Positions 42,817-51,145 are shown, numbered from the stretch's first letter. The stretch: 64,000 nucleotides of DNA from SFEL01 sp964392455 (GCA_964392455.1 CAYMPG010000003.1:1-64000); one strand, 5' to 3'. The notes: generated by a model not told the origin, from the sequence alone. A program made the numbers and translations.

Positions 42817-42850
42817 AAAAACCCCACGGGCTGCATTTGCACCCATGGGG
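42817..42850 (-). terminator. Intrinsic terminator after the cNMP-binding protein pair
   Basis: On the minus strand CCCCATGGG (42842-42850) pairs with CCCGTGGGG (42822-42830), with one mismatch or wobble, and is followed by TTTTTGC. Confidence 0.8.
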
Positions 42851-42886
42851 CTTTGCTAAATTCAATGGGCTGTCTACGGGCTGGGG

Positions 42887-43387
42887 TCAGTATATGCGCC
42901 CATTGATGTATGTATCCGATATGGCCTCCACATAGTCGTTTATAAACTTGCCAACCTTTTCCCAGAACATTCCCTCCCGGGGCTTATCTTCCTCCTCCTT
43001 CTTTACGGCCTCTGCCACCGCCCGGCAGGTCTCCAGGTAATCTCTGGTAAGCTCCCGCGTGCGCCGGCTCAGGTTTTTCATAATGCACAGCAGCGCCTCA
43101 GGGTCATCTCCAAAGTAATCTGCAAAGGCCTCCCCGGTGACCAGCCTGGTTTCAACATCATCCAGCGCAACTGCCGTGGCAGATCGGCGCATGGAGTCCA
43201 CCAGGCCAATTATGCCCACAGTGGCGCCGGGGCCGCCCTTTACCTCGGTAAGCTTGAATTCATCCGGCATGCCGTAGTTTTTATATATGCCCACCGTGCC
43301 GCTTCGCAGGTCATACATCCACATTTCGAAGCTGCCCTCTTTATATATGACATCGCCCTTTTTAAACAGGCGGGTGGTATCTTCCAT
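42887..43387 (-). CDS. Cyclic nucleotide-binding domain protein without DNA-binding domain (downstream copy)
   Basis: A 166-residue protein with a cupin-like CAP sensor domain: LFKKGDVIYKEGSFEMWMYDLRSGTVGIY, GATVGIIGLVDSMRRSATAVALDDVETRLVTGEAF. The helices after it (about 100-166) do not form the usual winged helix. An amphipathic C-terminal tail (MFWEKVGKFINDYVEAI) is present instead. It therefore may sense a nucleotide or other small molecule through protein contacts. The start at 43387 follows GGAGG in the end of the upstream paralogue, one base away. It lies inside the integrative element. Confidence 0.85.
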   Translation of the reverse strand: MEDTTRLFKKGDVIYKEGSFEMWMYDLRSGTVGIYKNYGMPDEFKLTEVKGGPGATVGIIGLVDSMRRSATAVALDDVETRLVTGEAFADYFGDDPEALLCIMKNLSRRTRELTRDYLETCRAVAEAVKKEEEDKPREGMFWEKVGKFINDYVEAISDTYINGRIY

Positions 43388-43388
43388 T

Positions 43389-43814
43389 TTACTTTTCCTC
43401 CACTGCCTTTTCCCCTTGTGAGCTAAGAGCCTCTGCAAGGGCACTGCGGGCCTCCATGTAATCTCTGGTGATATCACGGATGCGCCTGCACATATTCTGT
43501 ATAATATCCACCACCCTCTCAGGCCGCTCATTCAGATAAAACCTGAAGGTCTCTCTTGTGATTATCTCAAGCCTCGTTTCCCCATCCATGGCTATTGCCG
43601 TGGCGCTGTGAGGCACCTGATCCACAAAGCTCATTTCTCCAAACACCTCATCGCCACGGCGCAGAGCCAGCATTTTTTCATTCTCCGTGCCGTAGTCCAC
43701 ATATATGCCCACGCTGCCCCAGCGTATATCATACATACACTCGGCAGGCTCTCCCTGCCTGAATATTATCTCTCCCTTTTTATAGGTTCTATATTCCCTG
43801 CTTGATGCTGCCAC
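43389..43814 (-). CDS. Cyclic nucleotide-binding domain protein without DNA-binding domain (upstream copy)
   Basis: A 141-residue paralogue of the next gene: TYKKGEIIFRQGEPAECMYDIRWGSVGIYVDYGTENEK, then RRGDEVFGEMSFVDQVPHSATAIAMDGETRLEIITRETF, which matches the CAP phosphate-binding cassette region G-E-M-S. A long C-terminal helix (IIQNMCRRIRDITRDYMEARSALAEAL) follows and no helix-turn-helix. GTG start at 43814; the ribosome site is moderate (AGGA further upstream). The two genes act as a unit and may have arisen by duplication. Confidence 0.82.
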   Translation of the reverse strand: MAASSREYRTYKKGEIIFRQGEPAECMYDIRWGSVGIYVDYGTENEKMLALRRGDEVFGEMSFVDQVPHSATAIAMDGETRLEIITRETFRFYLNERPERVVDIIQNMCRRIRDITRDYMEARSALAEALSSQGEKAVEEK

Positions 43815-43859
43815 CCTGCAAATTCCTGCCTTTCATAATGCTGCCTGTCAAATGCCCTT

Positions 43860-44393
43860 TTACACGCGCCTGCCCATATCATAGGCATCCGCCATGGCCT
43901 TTGTACCCTTTATTTCTCCCTTTTCATAAACGCCCATGCCGCATATCACGCCCATTTCCCTTGCGCCCTCTATGCAGTCAGCATAGCCTCTCAGGCAGGC
44001 CAGCGGCGTATCCGCAGAAGCCAGCTCCTCATCCGCCGCAGTCACTATATAATACAGATCCTTGTCCTTTACCTCAGTCCAGCGGGCGACAGTTCTATCA
44101 ATAAGTGCCTTAAGCTGGGCGCTGATGGAATAAAAGTAGACGGGGCTTGCAAGCAGGATAACATCTGCATCTATCATCTTTTGCAGCACCTGACCCATAT
44201 CGTCATCTATAACGCAGCTTCCTTTTTTACAGGCATAGCAGCCCCTGCAAAACCCTATATTTTTCTCGGCCACCCTTATCTTCTCCACGGTATGGCCCAT
44301 TTCCATTGCACCCCGCATAAATTCATCGCAGAGCATATCAGAATTGCCGCCCTTTCGGGGACTGCCGGACAGTATCAATACATTTTTACCCAT
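43860..44393 (-). CDS. NADPH-dependent FMN reductase (flavodoxin fold)
   Basis: A 177-residue protein: NVLILSGSPRKGGNSDMLCDEFMRGA is the FMN phosphate loop, GFCRGCYACKKGSCVIDDDM carries four Cys, and LLASPVYFYSISAQLKALIDR binds the isoalloxazine ring. The Cys-rich stretch is common in iron-sulfur flavoproteins and azoreductase-like proteins of anaerobes. The start at 44393 follows GGAGG by seven bases. It is the gene nearest the right end of the element, and the link to CRISPR is only physical. Confidence 0.9.
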   Translation of the reverse strand: MGKNVLILSGSPRKGGNSDMLCDEFMRGAMEMGHTVEKIRVAEKNIGFCRGCYACKKGSCVIDDDMGQVLQKMIDADVILLASPVYFYSISAQLKALIDRTVARWTEVKDKDLYYIVTAADEELASADTPLACLRGYADCIEGAREMGVICGMGVYEKGEIKGTKAMADAYDMGRRV

Positions 44394-44550
44394 TTTATTG
44401 CCTCCACTTATCATACTGGCTGCATCACACAGCCTCTGCCCCCATAGCTCGAGCGCACCTTAAATATACAATGAAACGCCTCTGCATTTCAACAGTCTTC
44501 CGTCTGAAGCCTGTCTTAAAATGCCCCATATTCCATACATGCTTTTCCAT

Positions 44551-44572
44551 CCACATTATCAGCCTCAGCATG
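44551..44572 (+). other. Right attachment site of the CRISPR-Cas element (attR)
   Basis: The element arm CCACATTATCAGCC (44551-44564) is the imperfect inverse of the left arm. It is followed by CAGCATG (44566-44572), shared with the left end. The probable crossover TG is 44571-44572. Deacetylase codons resume in frame. Confidence 0.85.
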
Positions 44573-45146
44573 GGAAGACGACAAGACTCCATTCATACTG
44601 GAAACGCTGGATAAATACGGCATAAAGGCCACATTCTTCCTCTGCGGTTTTTGGGTGGAGGCATACCCCGATGAGGTAAAGCAGATATTCGAGGCCGGCC
44701 ACCAGCTTGGCAATCATACCTCCACTCACCCTCACATGAACCAGCTCTCGGTCTCCGAGATAAAAAAGGAGCTCACCCATTTTGACGACATGGTGGAAAA
44801 GCTCACCGGCCAGCGCACCACCGCCTTTAGAGCCCCCTACGGCGAATATAACGACACCGTTATCACCACCGTAAGGGATATGGGGTATGAAGTATACCAG
44901 TGGAGCATTGACACCATCGACTGGCGGGAGGAGCGCAGCGCACAGACCATACTGGATACGGTGCTGCCAAAGCTGCACGATGGCTGCATAATCCTCTGCC
45001 ACAACAATGGCTATAAAATAAAGGAGTATCTTCCTGCGCTCATTGAAGCAGCCCAGGGACAGGGATACAAATTCGTTACGGTAAGCGAGCTCACGCTCAG
45101 CGGCAATACCATAATAGATGTAAACGGGGTGCAGAAGGCGGCATAA
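44573..45146 (+). pseudogene. 3' fragment of the interrupted PdaB-type polysaccharide deacetylase
   Basis: The remaining 191 codons of the split gene (GEDDK-type continuation read as WEDDKTPFILETLDKYGIKA with codon 78 at 44571). They contain NodB motif 2 GNHTSTHPHM (His126 and His130 of the restored protein), motif 3 FRAPYGEYND, WSIDTIDW and ILCHNNG. No start or ribosome site is present, so this half is not expressed alone. It becomes part of a complete enzyme only if the element is excised. Confidence 0.9.
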
Positions 45147-45532
45147 TAGTCTCCCCCACTATATCGTCCAAACGCAGTCACATTATTGCTGCAAAGTAGC
45201 CTGTTTGTCACTTTATAGGAAGGGGCTGGAATACTCTTCCAGTCCCTAGATATGTTCTTAAATAAATCTGCGGCCAGTCATGGGCTGCCTCCCACCTCAG
45301 ATTATCCACAACATTATCCGGAGCTTTACCTTGTCTTTATACTAATAAACAGAGAACGTCATGTCTTTTTTCGGCAGCATGCACAAATAATCTTCTAACG
45401 GCAGCTTCGAAATACGCATATAGCCAGCAATGCCTATTACCACATATATCTGAACAAACTCAAAAGGAGCGTCCCTTTATGACACTCCTTTTTTATTTCT
45501 AACTGTCAGCACATGGTCTAATAATAATATCC
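45147..45532. other. Gene-free stretch ending in a terminator
   Basis: Between the deacetylase 3' end and the leftward ROK kinase. No supported frame. The terminator at 45462-45497 is the only clear structure. Confidence 0.6.
45462..45497. terminator. Bidirectional terminator between convergent genes
   Basis: AAAAGGAG plus GTC (45462-45473) pairs with GAC plus CTCCTTTT (45481-45492) with one mismatch, followed by TTTT on the plus strand. The A run gives a T tract on the minus strand too, ending the sugar regulon. Confidence 0.8.
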
Positions 45533-46483
45533 TTACATCTCCGCCCATCCATGCAGCTTCTTTAATCCACACTCTGCCACAGCCGCACCACCCATAAGAC
45601 CGCCAAACTGGCCAAACCGGGTAGGCTGAATGACTAGATGACGATTTGCATTTTTGTAAATGGACTGATCAATCTTTTGCAGCATGGCCTCTTTAAACAA
45701 ATCAAATGACAGGCTCACACCTCCGCCTATTATCACCTTGCTGGGATTTAATATATTGCATGCCGCAGCCAACGCCTTGCCAATATAGTATCCCTCCAGG
45801 CGATACGTTTCCAGCGCTGTTTCATTGCCTCTACGTGCAAGGCCAGCTATAAGCTCTGCATTTGCCGGTATACCATCTATCAGCTCAGGGCCACCCAGCT
45901 CAATAAAGTTTCTCGCAATGGCAGGCCCGGCAGCATACATTTCCAGGCAGCCCCTTGCGCCGCAATTGCATCGTCTCCCGCCATCCACTACAGTAACGTG
46001 GCCAAGCTCGCCTGCATTTCCCGCCATACCGTAGTATATTCTGTCTTTCATAAACACTGCGCCGCCGCAGCCATTTGAAACAGTAAGATATACAAAGTCC
46101 GTTACATCGCGGCATTGGCCATACAGTCTTTCTGCCAAAGCGCATGCCTGACCATCATTGTCAATATAGGCCGGCAGATTAAATGCCTCCGTGAGTTCGG
46201 CTGCCACGTTTATGCCTCCCACACCTGAAAAACACGCCTCTACCCATACGCCATTGGCCGGGTCTGCCAGGCCCGGGATAGTTACCCCTATTGCCACAGG
46301 CAGCAGTTCACCATGTATTTTCAAAAGCTCTTTGGCAGAGGCTATTATGCTGTGCATTATTCCTCTCCCTGTAAGCTCTTTCCATTCGCCTCTGATACTG
46401 TCCACGATGTTTCCATAGCCATCCACCAGCCCAACAATATATTTTGAGCCGCCTATGTCTATAGATAATACAACATCTCTCAT
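45533..46483 (-). CDS. ROK-family sugar kinase
   Basis: A 316-residue ATP-dependent kinase of the ROK family (glucokinase/fructokinase type). The phosphate loop is LSIDIGGSKYIVGLVD, the catalytic Asp is in YIDNDGQACALAE, and the zinc motif GHVTVVDGGRRCNCGARGCLEMYAA follows the GELGH segment. A late ATP site has VIIGGGVS. No HTH, so it is an enzyme rather than a repressor. GGGGAG precedes the start. Last gene of the regulon; substrate unknown. Confidence 0.93.
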   Translation of the reverse strand: MRDVVLSIDIGGSKYIVGLVDGYGNIVDSIRGEWKELTGRGIMHSIIASAKELLKIHGELLPVAIGVTIPGLADPANGVWVEACFSGVGGINVAAELTEAFNLPAYIDNDGQACALAERLYGQCRDVTDFVYLTVSNGCGGAVFMKDRIYYGMAGNAGELGHVTVVDGGRRCNCGARGCLEMYAAGPAIARNFIELGGPELIDGIPANAELIAGLARRGNETALETYRLEGYYIGKALAAACNILNPSKVIIGGGVSLSFDLFKEAMLQKIDQSIYKNANRHLVIQPTRFGQFGGLMGGAAVAECGLKKLHGWAEM

Positions 46484-46510
46484 GTACTCTCCCCCCACCC
46501 ATTAAGACAC

Positions 46511-46537
46511 GCAAGCCCCGGTATGCCCGAGGCTTGC
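46511..46537. terminator. Hairpin between the ROK kinase and the isomerase gene
   Basis: GCAAGCC (46511-46517) and GGCTTGC (46531-46537) close a stem extended by CGG/CCG with one bulge. No T tract on the minus strand. It could be an RNA-processing or stability hairpin. Confidence 0.45.
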
Positions 46538-46576
46538 AAACCTGTTCTGTAATTTTTATTCTTTCACAATTTACCC

Positions 46577-47566
46577 TTATTCTGTTTTTAGGGCCGAATC
46601 GAATGCGATATCAGAGGGTTCAAAGTTTATCTTTTTTGTAAACTCATAAGCCTCAGTAGCTCCAAAGGTGCGCTCCATTCCACTATCCTCCCATTCCACA
46701 GAAAGGGGACCATGATAGCCCATCTGGTTCAGTTCGCGAATGATGCCATCAAAATCCACATTGCCATGGCCCAGAGACACAAAGTTCCAGCCGCGGCGGG
46801 TATCGCCAAATTCTATATGGCTGCCCAGTATACCTGCCCGTCCGTCCAAAGTGACCTTAACATCTTTCATATGTACATGATATATCCTGTTTGAAAAATC
46901 GCGCAGGAATACGCAGGGATTTACCCCCTGCCATACAAGATGAGAGGGATCAAAATTAAGTCCCAGGGTAGGACGGTGATCAAACACTTCAAACAGCTTC
47001 TGTGTGCTGTAATAATCAAATGCTATCTCCGTAGGATGCACTTCCAACGCAAACTTCACGCCACATCTGTCAAATTCGTCAAATATGGGAGTCCACAGCT
47101 CTTTTATCTTCGCAAAGCCGGCATCTACCATACTCTGGGGGGTCTGCGGGAAAGAATACCAATAATACCATATGGGAGAGCCCAAAAAACCGGTAACTAC
47201 CTTTATGCCCAATTTATGTGCGGCCCTTGCTACCACCTTCATTTCCTCTATAGCCCATTCCCTTATGGCCTCTGGCTTGCCCGAAAGAGCCGCAGGGGCA
47301 AAATTATCCAGGCGTTCATCCCAGTTATCACCCACGCACTGTCCTACAAGATGTGCACCAAGTGCCCAGCACTGTAAGCCATATTTTGCCAGGGTAGCCT
47401 TAAAGCTTTCAGCATAGCCGTCATCATCCACGACCTTATGTACGTCCAGATGGGCATGACATGCTATCTCCAGCCCGTCATAACCGATCTCACTTGTAAG
47501 CTTACAAAGTTCCTCCAGGGACATATCGCCAAACTGTCCTGTTGTTATGGTGATGGGTCGTTTCAT
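46577..47566 (-). CDS. Sugar phosphate isomerase/epimerase (xylose isomerase-like TIM barrel)
   Basis: A 329-residue TIM-barrel enzyme. SLEELCKLTSEIGYDGLEIACHAHLD, VVTGFLGSPIWYYWYSFP, FALEVHPTEIAFDYYST, LNFDPSHLVWQGV, IYHVHMKDVKVTLDGRAG, and SVEWEDSGM give the usual metal-binding Glu, Asp/His, His and Glu set of the AP-endonuclease-2/IolE-like family. The reaction (isomerisation or epimerisation of a keto sugar acid or inositol-like product) cannot be set exactly. AAGGAGG precedes the start. Confidence 0.9.
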   Translation of the reverse strand: MKRPITITTGQFGDMSLEELCKLTSEIGYDGLEIACHAHLDVHKVVDDDGYAESFKATLAKYGLQCWALGAHLVGQCVGDNWDERLDNFAPAALSGKPEAIREWAIEEMKVVARAAHKLGIKVVTGFLGSPIWYYWYSFPQTPQSMVDAGFAKIKELWTPIFDEFDRCGVKFALEVHPTEIAFDYYSTQKLFEVFDHRPTLGLNFDPSHLVWQGVNPCVFLRDFSNRIYHVHMKDVKVTLDGRAGILGSHIEFGDTRRGWNFVSLGHGNVDFDGIIRELNQMGYHGPLSVEWEDSGMERTFGATEAYEFTKKINFEPSDIAFDSALKTE

Positions 47567-47576
47567 GAGTGCCTCC

Positions 47577-48617
47577 TTACTTTATCTCTACCGCTCTGCC
47601 GGTTCTTGCAGATTCCTCGTTGGCAAAAATCACCTTCATGGCATGCATTGCACTCTCGCCGCTGATGGCAGGAGGAGTATTGGTAACTATGCTGTCCACA
47701 AATGCATCTATGACACCAGTAGAAGTACGGCCACCGGTAGTCTGCTCCTTGTTAGACGTAAGCAAATCCAGCTCGTAGGGTATCACCTCTCCATCCTTCT
47801 TTTCCACTATGAGGGAATACCGAGGATCATCGTAGAGGCGCAGCACGCCACCCTCCATGAATATCTTAGTGGAATTATCCTCTGCACCATAATTGGTCCA
47901 GCTTACATGCATGGTACCCACTACGCCATCCTCCATTGTATAGATGGCATAAGCATTGTCATCCACGCTTATGGGAGTACCATCTGACATGGTCTTATGA
48001 AGCGTAGCCAGCACAGCGCTGGTCTTAACAATTCGCTTGCCAGTGAGGTAATGGATAAGGTCTGTTTTATGTACGCCAAGGTCTGCCATTACGCCAAAGA
48101 AAGCCACCTTTTTATCAAAAAACCATGAATCCTTCTTGCCAGTCCACCCTTCAGGGCCTGGATGAGCGAAGTGGGTAGCAAAGGTTATGACACGGCCCAT
48201 CTCTCCGCTCTGGATTATGTCATGAGCCTTTACATGTGCCTTTGCGAGGCGCTGATTCTGGCCTATCATAAGGAACTTACCCGCTTCCTTTGCAGCCTGT
48301 ACCATAGCTTCACAATCTTCAGGAGTAGTAGCCATAGGCTTTTCACACAGAACATGCTTGCCAGCCTTCAAAGCCTGTATGGCAGTCTGTGCATGATATG
48401 CGTTGGCAACGCATACACTCACCGCATCCACATCAGAAGCCAGCAGCTCCTCTATGGAGCCATATGCTTTTGCGCCATACTGCTTTGCCATTGCCTCGGC
48501 CTTTTCCGGCACTACATCGAAAAAGGCAGCCAGCTCACAATTCGGGTTTTCTGCATACTCAGGAGCATGCCTTACCTCAGTAATCTTTCCGCAGCCAATT
48601 ATACCAACCTTCAGCAT
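47577..48617 (-). CDS. Gfo/Idh/MocA-family NAD(P)-dependent oxidoreductase
   Basis: A 346-residue sugar or polyol dehydrogenase. LKVGIIGCGKITEVRHAPEYAENPNCELAAFFD is the nucleotide-binding fold, HVLCEKPMATTPEDCEAMV is the conserved EKP, and VMADLGVHKTDLIHYL the C-terminal substrate site with the catalytic His. It probably oxidises a sugar or inositol to a keto intermediate for the isomerase downstream. AAAGGAT precedes the ATG. Confidence 0.93.
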   Translation of the reverse strand: MLKVGIIGCGKITEVRHAPEYAENPNCELAAFFDVVPEKAEAMAKQYGAKAYGSIEELLASDVDAVSVCVANAYHAQTAIQALKAGKHVLCEKPMATTPEDCEAMVQAAKEAGKFLMIGQNQRLAKAHVKAHDIIQSGEMGRVITFATHFAHPGPEGWTGKKDSWFFDKKVAFFGVMADLGVHKTDLIHYLTGKRIVKTSAVLATLHKTMSDGTPISVDDNAYAIYTMEDGVVGTMHVSWTNYGAEDNSTKIFMEGGVLRLYDDPRYSLIVEKKDGEVIPYELDLLTSNKEQTTGGRTSTGVIDAFVDSIVTNTPPAISGESAMHAMKVIFANEESARTGRAVEIK

Positions 48618-48660
48618 ATCTTTATATCCTTTCTCGTATTTTAGAGTTTACTTTCGTACT

Positions 48661-49647
48661 TTAGTGTTTGCGGTTCTGGAAATTCTGCAGCAGTACAGCA
48701 ACTATGATTATAGCACCGCTTATCGCACCATTGAGGAAGGTGGAAACATCTGCAGCAGTAAGTATGTTGCTTATCATCTTAAACATCAGCACACCAGCAA
48801 AGGTGCCAAGTATCTTGCCACGCCCGCCGCTCATTGCAGTGCCGCCGATGGCTACGGAAGCTATGGCCTCCATTTCGTACCCATTTGCCGCAGAGGCCGC
48901 TGCAACGGCGGTCATACGGGAACCATAGATAAACGCAGCTATGCCACAGAGCACACCGGTAATCATGAAAGTGAGGCACTTTACCAAATCAACATTAATA
49001 CCTGACAGGCGTGCGGATACCTCATTGCTACCCACGGCATATACATGCTTACCCAGTTTAGTATTCTTCATGATATTATCGAAGATGATAACAGCGGCAA
49101 TAAATATCAGCATCAGATAGGGAATCTTGAAGTTTTCGCCTATCTTTATGCCGCCCACGGCAAGCTGACGGAATGACTCATAATAATTGGTATCAACTGT
49201 GAAGGGGCCGCCAGACCCAAAATGATTGATAATGGAACGGCAGGCACTCTGCATTGCCATGGTAGCAATCATCGGAGGCATACCGCCCTTTGTTACCAGC
49301 AGGCCGTTTATGCTGCCCAGTATGAGACCTGCAACACAGCAGAACAGCAGCATTATCATCGCAGAACCAGTAGCATTGAGCACCAGAATTCCAAAGCCGC
49401 CTATAAATGCAACCTGAGAACCAACAGATATGTCTATCATACCTGCAGATATAATCATGCTCATACCCATGGCTATAAGGCCTATCATGGTACTCTGAAC
49501 GAATATATTGGAAATATTCGTCCAAGTGAAAAAGTTTTTGTTAACGATAGCCGCTATTATTACCAGCAGTATAAACGAAAAGACGAAGCTGTATTCGGAT
49601 ACCAGTTTCTTGAATACATCCTTAAAGTTGATTTTGGTGTTAGTCAT
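48661..49647 (-). CDS. Ribose-type ABC transporter permease (RbsC family)
   Basis: A 328-residue permease with about nine or ten helices. MGMSMIISAGMIDISVGSQVAFIGG and MPPMIATMAMQSACRSI are the RbsC signatures. GGTAMSGGRGKILGTFAGVL is the coupling segment near the C-terminus. It pairs with the ATPase at 49640. It overlaps that gene by eight bases. Substrate probably a pentose, polyol or similar sugar. Confidence 0.93.
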   Translation of the reverse strand: MTNTKINFKDVFKKLVSEYSFVFSFILLVIIAAIVNKNFFTWTNISNIFVQSTMIGLIAMGMSMIISAGMIDISVGSQVAFIGGFGILVLNATGSAMIMLLFCCVAGLILGSINGLLVTKGGMPPMIATMAMQSACRSIINHFGSGGPFTVDTNYYESFRQLAVGGIKIGENFKIPYLMLIFIAAVIIFDNIMKNTKLGKHVYAVGSNEVSARLSGINVDLVKCLTFMITGVLCGIAAFIYGSRMTAVAAASAANGYEMEAIASVAIGGTAMSGGRGKILGTFAGVLMFKMISNILTAADVSTFLNGAISGAIIIVAVLLQNFQNRKH

Positions 49648-51145
49648 TCTTTTCCCCCTCCAAATTTGCGCCTGTGGAATAATACATCACGTTTTTCTCG
49701 GTAAGCTGTTCACGATTCAGCACAGCGTTTATATTTCCCTTATACAGCACCATGCAGCTATCTGCCACCTTGTATATCTCAGGGAACTCCTGACTGAACA
49801 CTATTACGGATTTTCCCTGCTTTGCCAATCTTAGTATGAGATGGTAAATCTCAAACTTCGTGCCTACATCTATACCCTGAGTAGGATTGTCAAAAAGCAG
49901 AATATCCGCATTAGCTTCCAGCCACTTGCCAAGTATCACTTTCTGCTGATTGCCGCCTGAGAGCGAAGTTATGGGGTTTCTTGGGGTGCCAACCTTAATG
50001 GACAGGGCCTTCTTTTGTCTTTCAAACCGGTTGCTCACGTCCTTCTTTGTAATCATAAGGCTGTTAAAATCGGTATTCAGATAGGCCATATAAAGGTTGT
50101 CATAAATGGAGAGGTCATTATGTATGCCTCTCTCCTTACGCATACGAGGAACCAGCGCCACACGATTCTGCATGAACGCTTTAATGCCAGCACCTGGACG
50201 CATAACATTATCGCCCACCTTCAAGGTTCCCGTATAAGGTATTACGCCAAACAGGGCATCTGCCAGGGCATCGCGTCCGCTGCCCTGAAGGCCGGTTATG
50301 GCAAGTATTTCACCTTTGTGAAGCTCAAAGTTTATATCGTTGAAGCCTTCGCCGCTAATGTTCTTTGCGGACATGGCCACCTTGTCCTCCGCAACACAAA
50401 CATGGTGAGAAAAGTCGTCATCTGCAAGCTGCCGGCCTATCATAAGCTCGGTTATGCCGTTTTCATCAATATCGGCAAAATTACCATTTGCCACGAGCTT
50501 GCCATCCCTGAGGACATAATACGAATTACATATCTCAAAAAGCTCCGGCATTTTGTGGGAGATGTAAATAAAGCTTACGCCTTCTTCATGCAGCTGGCGC
50601 ATAATACGGAAAAGGCTCTCTATTTCCCTGGTTGAAAGGGCGGTAGACGGCTCATCCATGATTATAAGCTCGCTCTTGAACAGCAGCGCTTTGGCAATTT
50701 CTACGAGCTGCTTCTCTGCCGCAGGAAGTTTTTCAACATGCTCCATGGGGTCTATCTTTACCTCCATGCGCGCAAAAACCTCCTGACAACGTTCAATCAT
50801 GCGCTTTTTATCCAGCATGCCATTTTTCTTGACGATTTCATCACCAAGAAACATGTTTTCAAACACACGCAGGTCGTTACAGAGGTTCAGCTCCTGGTGT
50901 ATAAAGCGTATACCAAGCTGATTAGCCGCTCTGGCATTGGGTATGTTTACCTTTTTCCCGTCAATGAATATTTCGCCTGCGGTTGCTGAATATGTGCCTG
51001 CAAGCACATTCATCAGGGTAGACTTTCCTGCTCCGTTTTCACCAAGCAGGCCCACTATGTCGCCAGGTTCCACGGTAAAATCCACGTGATCTACAGCGCG
51101 CACAGGGCCAAAGTCCATTACTATGCCCTTCATTTCTACGAGCAT
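49640..51145 (-). CDS. Ribose-type ABC transporter ATPase, two fused domains (RbsA/MglA family)
   Basis: A 501-residue double ATPase. Domain 1 has GLLGENGAGKSTLMNVLAGTYS and LIIMDEPSTAL; its signature is KLPAAEKQLVEIAKAL rather than LSGGQ. Domain 2 carries GLQGSGRDALADALFG, a P-loop lacking the usual K, LSGGNQQKVILGKWL, and LLFDNPTQGIDVGTK. Such degenerate sites are typical of the family, where one site drives transport. Start follows GGGAGA. Confidence 0.93.
   Translation of the reverse strand: MLVEMKGIVMDFGPVRAVDHVDFTVEPGDIVGLLGENGAGKSTLMNVLAGTYSATAGEIFIDGKKVNIPNARAANQLGIRFIHQELNLCNDLRVFENMFLGDEIVKKNGMLDKKRMIERCQEVFARMEVKIDPMEHVEKLPAAEKQLVEIAKALLFKSELIIMDEPSTALSTREIESLFRIMRQLHEEGVSFIYISHKMPELFEICNSYYVLRDGKLVANGNFADIDENGITELMIGRQLADDDFSHHVCVAEDKVAMSAKNISGEGFNDINFELHKGEILAITGLQGSGRDALADALFGVIPYTGTLKVGDNVMRPGAGIKAFMQNRVALVPRMRKERGIHNDLSIYDNLYMAYLNTDFNSLMITKKDVSNRFERQKKALSIKVGTPRNPITSLSGGNQQKVILGKWLEANADILLFDNPTQGIDVGTKFEIYHLILRLAKQGKSVIVFSQEFPEIYKVADSCMVLYKGNINAVLNREQLTEKNVMYYSTGANLEGEKND

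Larger units (their letters stand above)
32183..44572. mobile_element. 12.4-kb serine-recombinase integrative element carrying a type II-A CRISPR-Cas system
   Basis: The boundaries are the two CAGCATG copies. Precise removal rejoins the deacetylase gene in frame, which fixes the ends at base level. The cargo, all leftward except the tracrRNA, comprises the CRISPR array, csn2, cas2, cas1, cas9, two large serine recombinases, a small TnpW-like protein, two cNMP-binding proteins and an FMN reductase. No phage structural, conjugation or replication genes are present, so it is a small integrative (site-specific) element that cannot move between cells by itself. No direct-repeat target duplication beyond the core, as expected for serine recombinases. 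Confidence 0.9.

Noticed and set aside
32183..44572. Reading the element as a prophage or conjugative element
   Set aside because: No capsid, tail, lysis, relaxase or secretion genes were found. Only recombinases, CRISPR-Cas and a few cargo genes are present.
44655..45146. Treating the deacetylase 3' part as a complete gene starting at the GTG at 44655
   Set aside because: It lacks a ribosome site, signal anchor and catalytic motif 1, and coding similarity continues upstream to the att junction.
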